Source of the DNA: an uncultured Actinotalea sp.
GTDB taxonomy: Bacteria; Actinomycetota; Actinomycetes; Actinomycetales; Cellulomonadaceae
Length of the DNA: 5,847 nt
Assembly: GCF_946885855.1 (NCBI RefSeq)
Contig: NZ_CAMPHH010000219.1
Location: forward strand, 1 to 5,847
Direction: 5' to 3'
The notes under the pieces were generated by a model that was given only the letters and a program-made list of their open reading frames with translations, ran no database searches and was not told the origin of the DNA. The position numbers and the translations under genes were made by a program. Positions 5,610 through 5,847 of this stretch are shown here, one piece after another (the first letter of the stretch is position 1; the number at the start of each line of letters is the position of its first letter).

Positions 5610-5779
5610 TGCGGACGGCCGGGCCGCACTCCCGCGTCGCGGTGCCGCCGTCCTGCAGGACGTGGTGCGGCCGGCCCCGACCTGCTGCGCCACCTCCGCG
5701 GGCCGTTGCCCGGCGCCCTGGTGATCGGCACGAGAGGATCGCGACGTCCTGGCGACCCGGTGGCCACGGATACGCAGAA

Positions 5780-5799
5780 GGCCCCGCGGGAACGGGGCC
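5780..5799 (-). terminator. Terminator of the tRNA transcript
   Basis: On the minus strand GGCCCCG (5799-5793) and CGGGGCC (5786-5780) form a 7-pair stem with a 6-base loop, followed by TTCT. It lies 24 bases beyond the tRNA 3' end. In plus orientation there is no T-rich tail, so the minus strand is the likely direction, though it may also stop leftover lyase transcription. Confidence 0.7.
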
Positions 5800-5823
5800 T
5801 GACCTGCAGATCTCTTCTCTGTG

Positions 5824-5847
5824 CTCCCGCGACTGGACTCGAACCAG
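5824..5847 (-). tRNA. tRNA-Asn, 3' end only (runs off the right edge)
   Basis: Read on the minus strand, CTGG-TTCGAGT-CCAGT is a T arm whose fifth pair lies beyond the edge. It is followed by the acceptor strand CGCGGGA and a G discriminator at 5824. The T-arm sequence CTGGTTCGAGTCCAGTC and the G discriminator match bacterial tRNA-Asn. The next bases are CAC, so CCA is not encoded and must be added after transcription. The anticodon is outside the window, so the amino-acid identity rests on similarity of this arm. Confidence 0.75.

Noticed and set aside
5650..5661. 12-base palindrome GTCCTGCAGGAC downstream of the lyase
   Set aside because: It is a perfect palindrome but isolated, short and not near a start or stop. 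I could not connect it to any function.
5549..5767. 72-codon minus-strand frame between the lyase and the tRNA
   Set aside because: It is Arg/Pro-rich with no recognisable motif, and its end runs through the strong terminator hairpin and into the lyase stop region.
1..5847. CRISPR array, insertion sequence or phage genes
   Set aside because: No regularly spaced direct repeats, transposase motifs or terminal inverted repeats were seen.

Overview
The window comes from a very GC-rich chromosome. GTG starts, third-position G/C codon bias, strong AAGGAG-type ribosome binding sites and an actinobacterial-style tRNA-Asn fragment without an encoded CCA point to an actinobacterium. A soil polysaccharide degrader of the Micrococcales (Cellulomonas or Promicromonospora type) is plausible, but the genus is inferred.

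Layout from left to right. At the left edge, on the minus strand, is the N-terminal DNA-binding part of a LacI-family regulator (1-100, cut by the window edge). A 456-base divergent intergenic region (101-556) follows. It contains several inverted repeats built from the half-site GTTCA/TGAAC, and a good promoter whose -35 hexamer lies inside one of them. Next on the plus strand is a leaderless, so cytoplasmic, AXE1-family acetyl esterase (557-1534) with an intact Ser-Asp-His triad. A 215-base gap follows; it repeats the same operator-like motifs. After it is a very large secreted family 8 polysaccharide lyase (1750-5565, 1271 residues). A strong hairpin (5571-5609) ends that unit. A 170-base stretch with no recognised gene follows, then a minus-strand hairpin terminator (5780-5799) and the 3' end of a minus-strand tRNA-Asn (5824-5847, cut by the right edge).

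How the genes may work together: the exported lyase would cut an acidic polysaccharide outside the cell by beta-elimination. The intracellular esterase would then strip O-acetyl groups from imported oligosaccharides. The divergent LacI-type regulator is the natural candidate to repress both genes through the shared GTTCA/TGAAC sites, with sugar fragments as inducer. The transporter and the glycosidases such a pathway needs are not in the window. The substrate (hyaluronan, chondroitin, xanthan or another uronate-containing polymer) cannot be settled from sequence reading alone.

The most unusual feature is the architecture of the lyase. Two mutually homologous modules of about 130-140 residues sit inside the family 8 fold, one within the central beta-sandwich and one within the C-terminal beta domain, and an Ig-like module plus a further C-terminal module follow.
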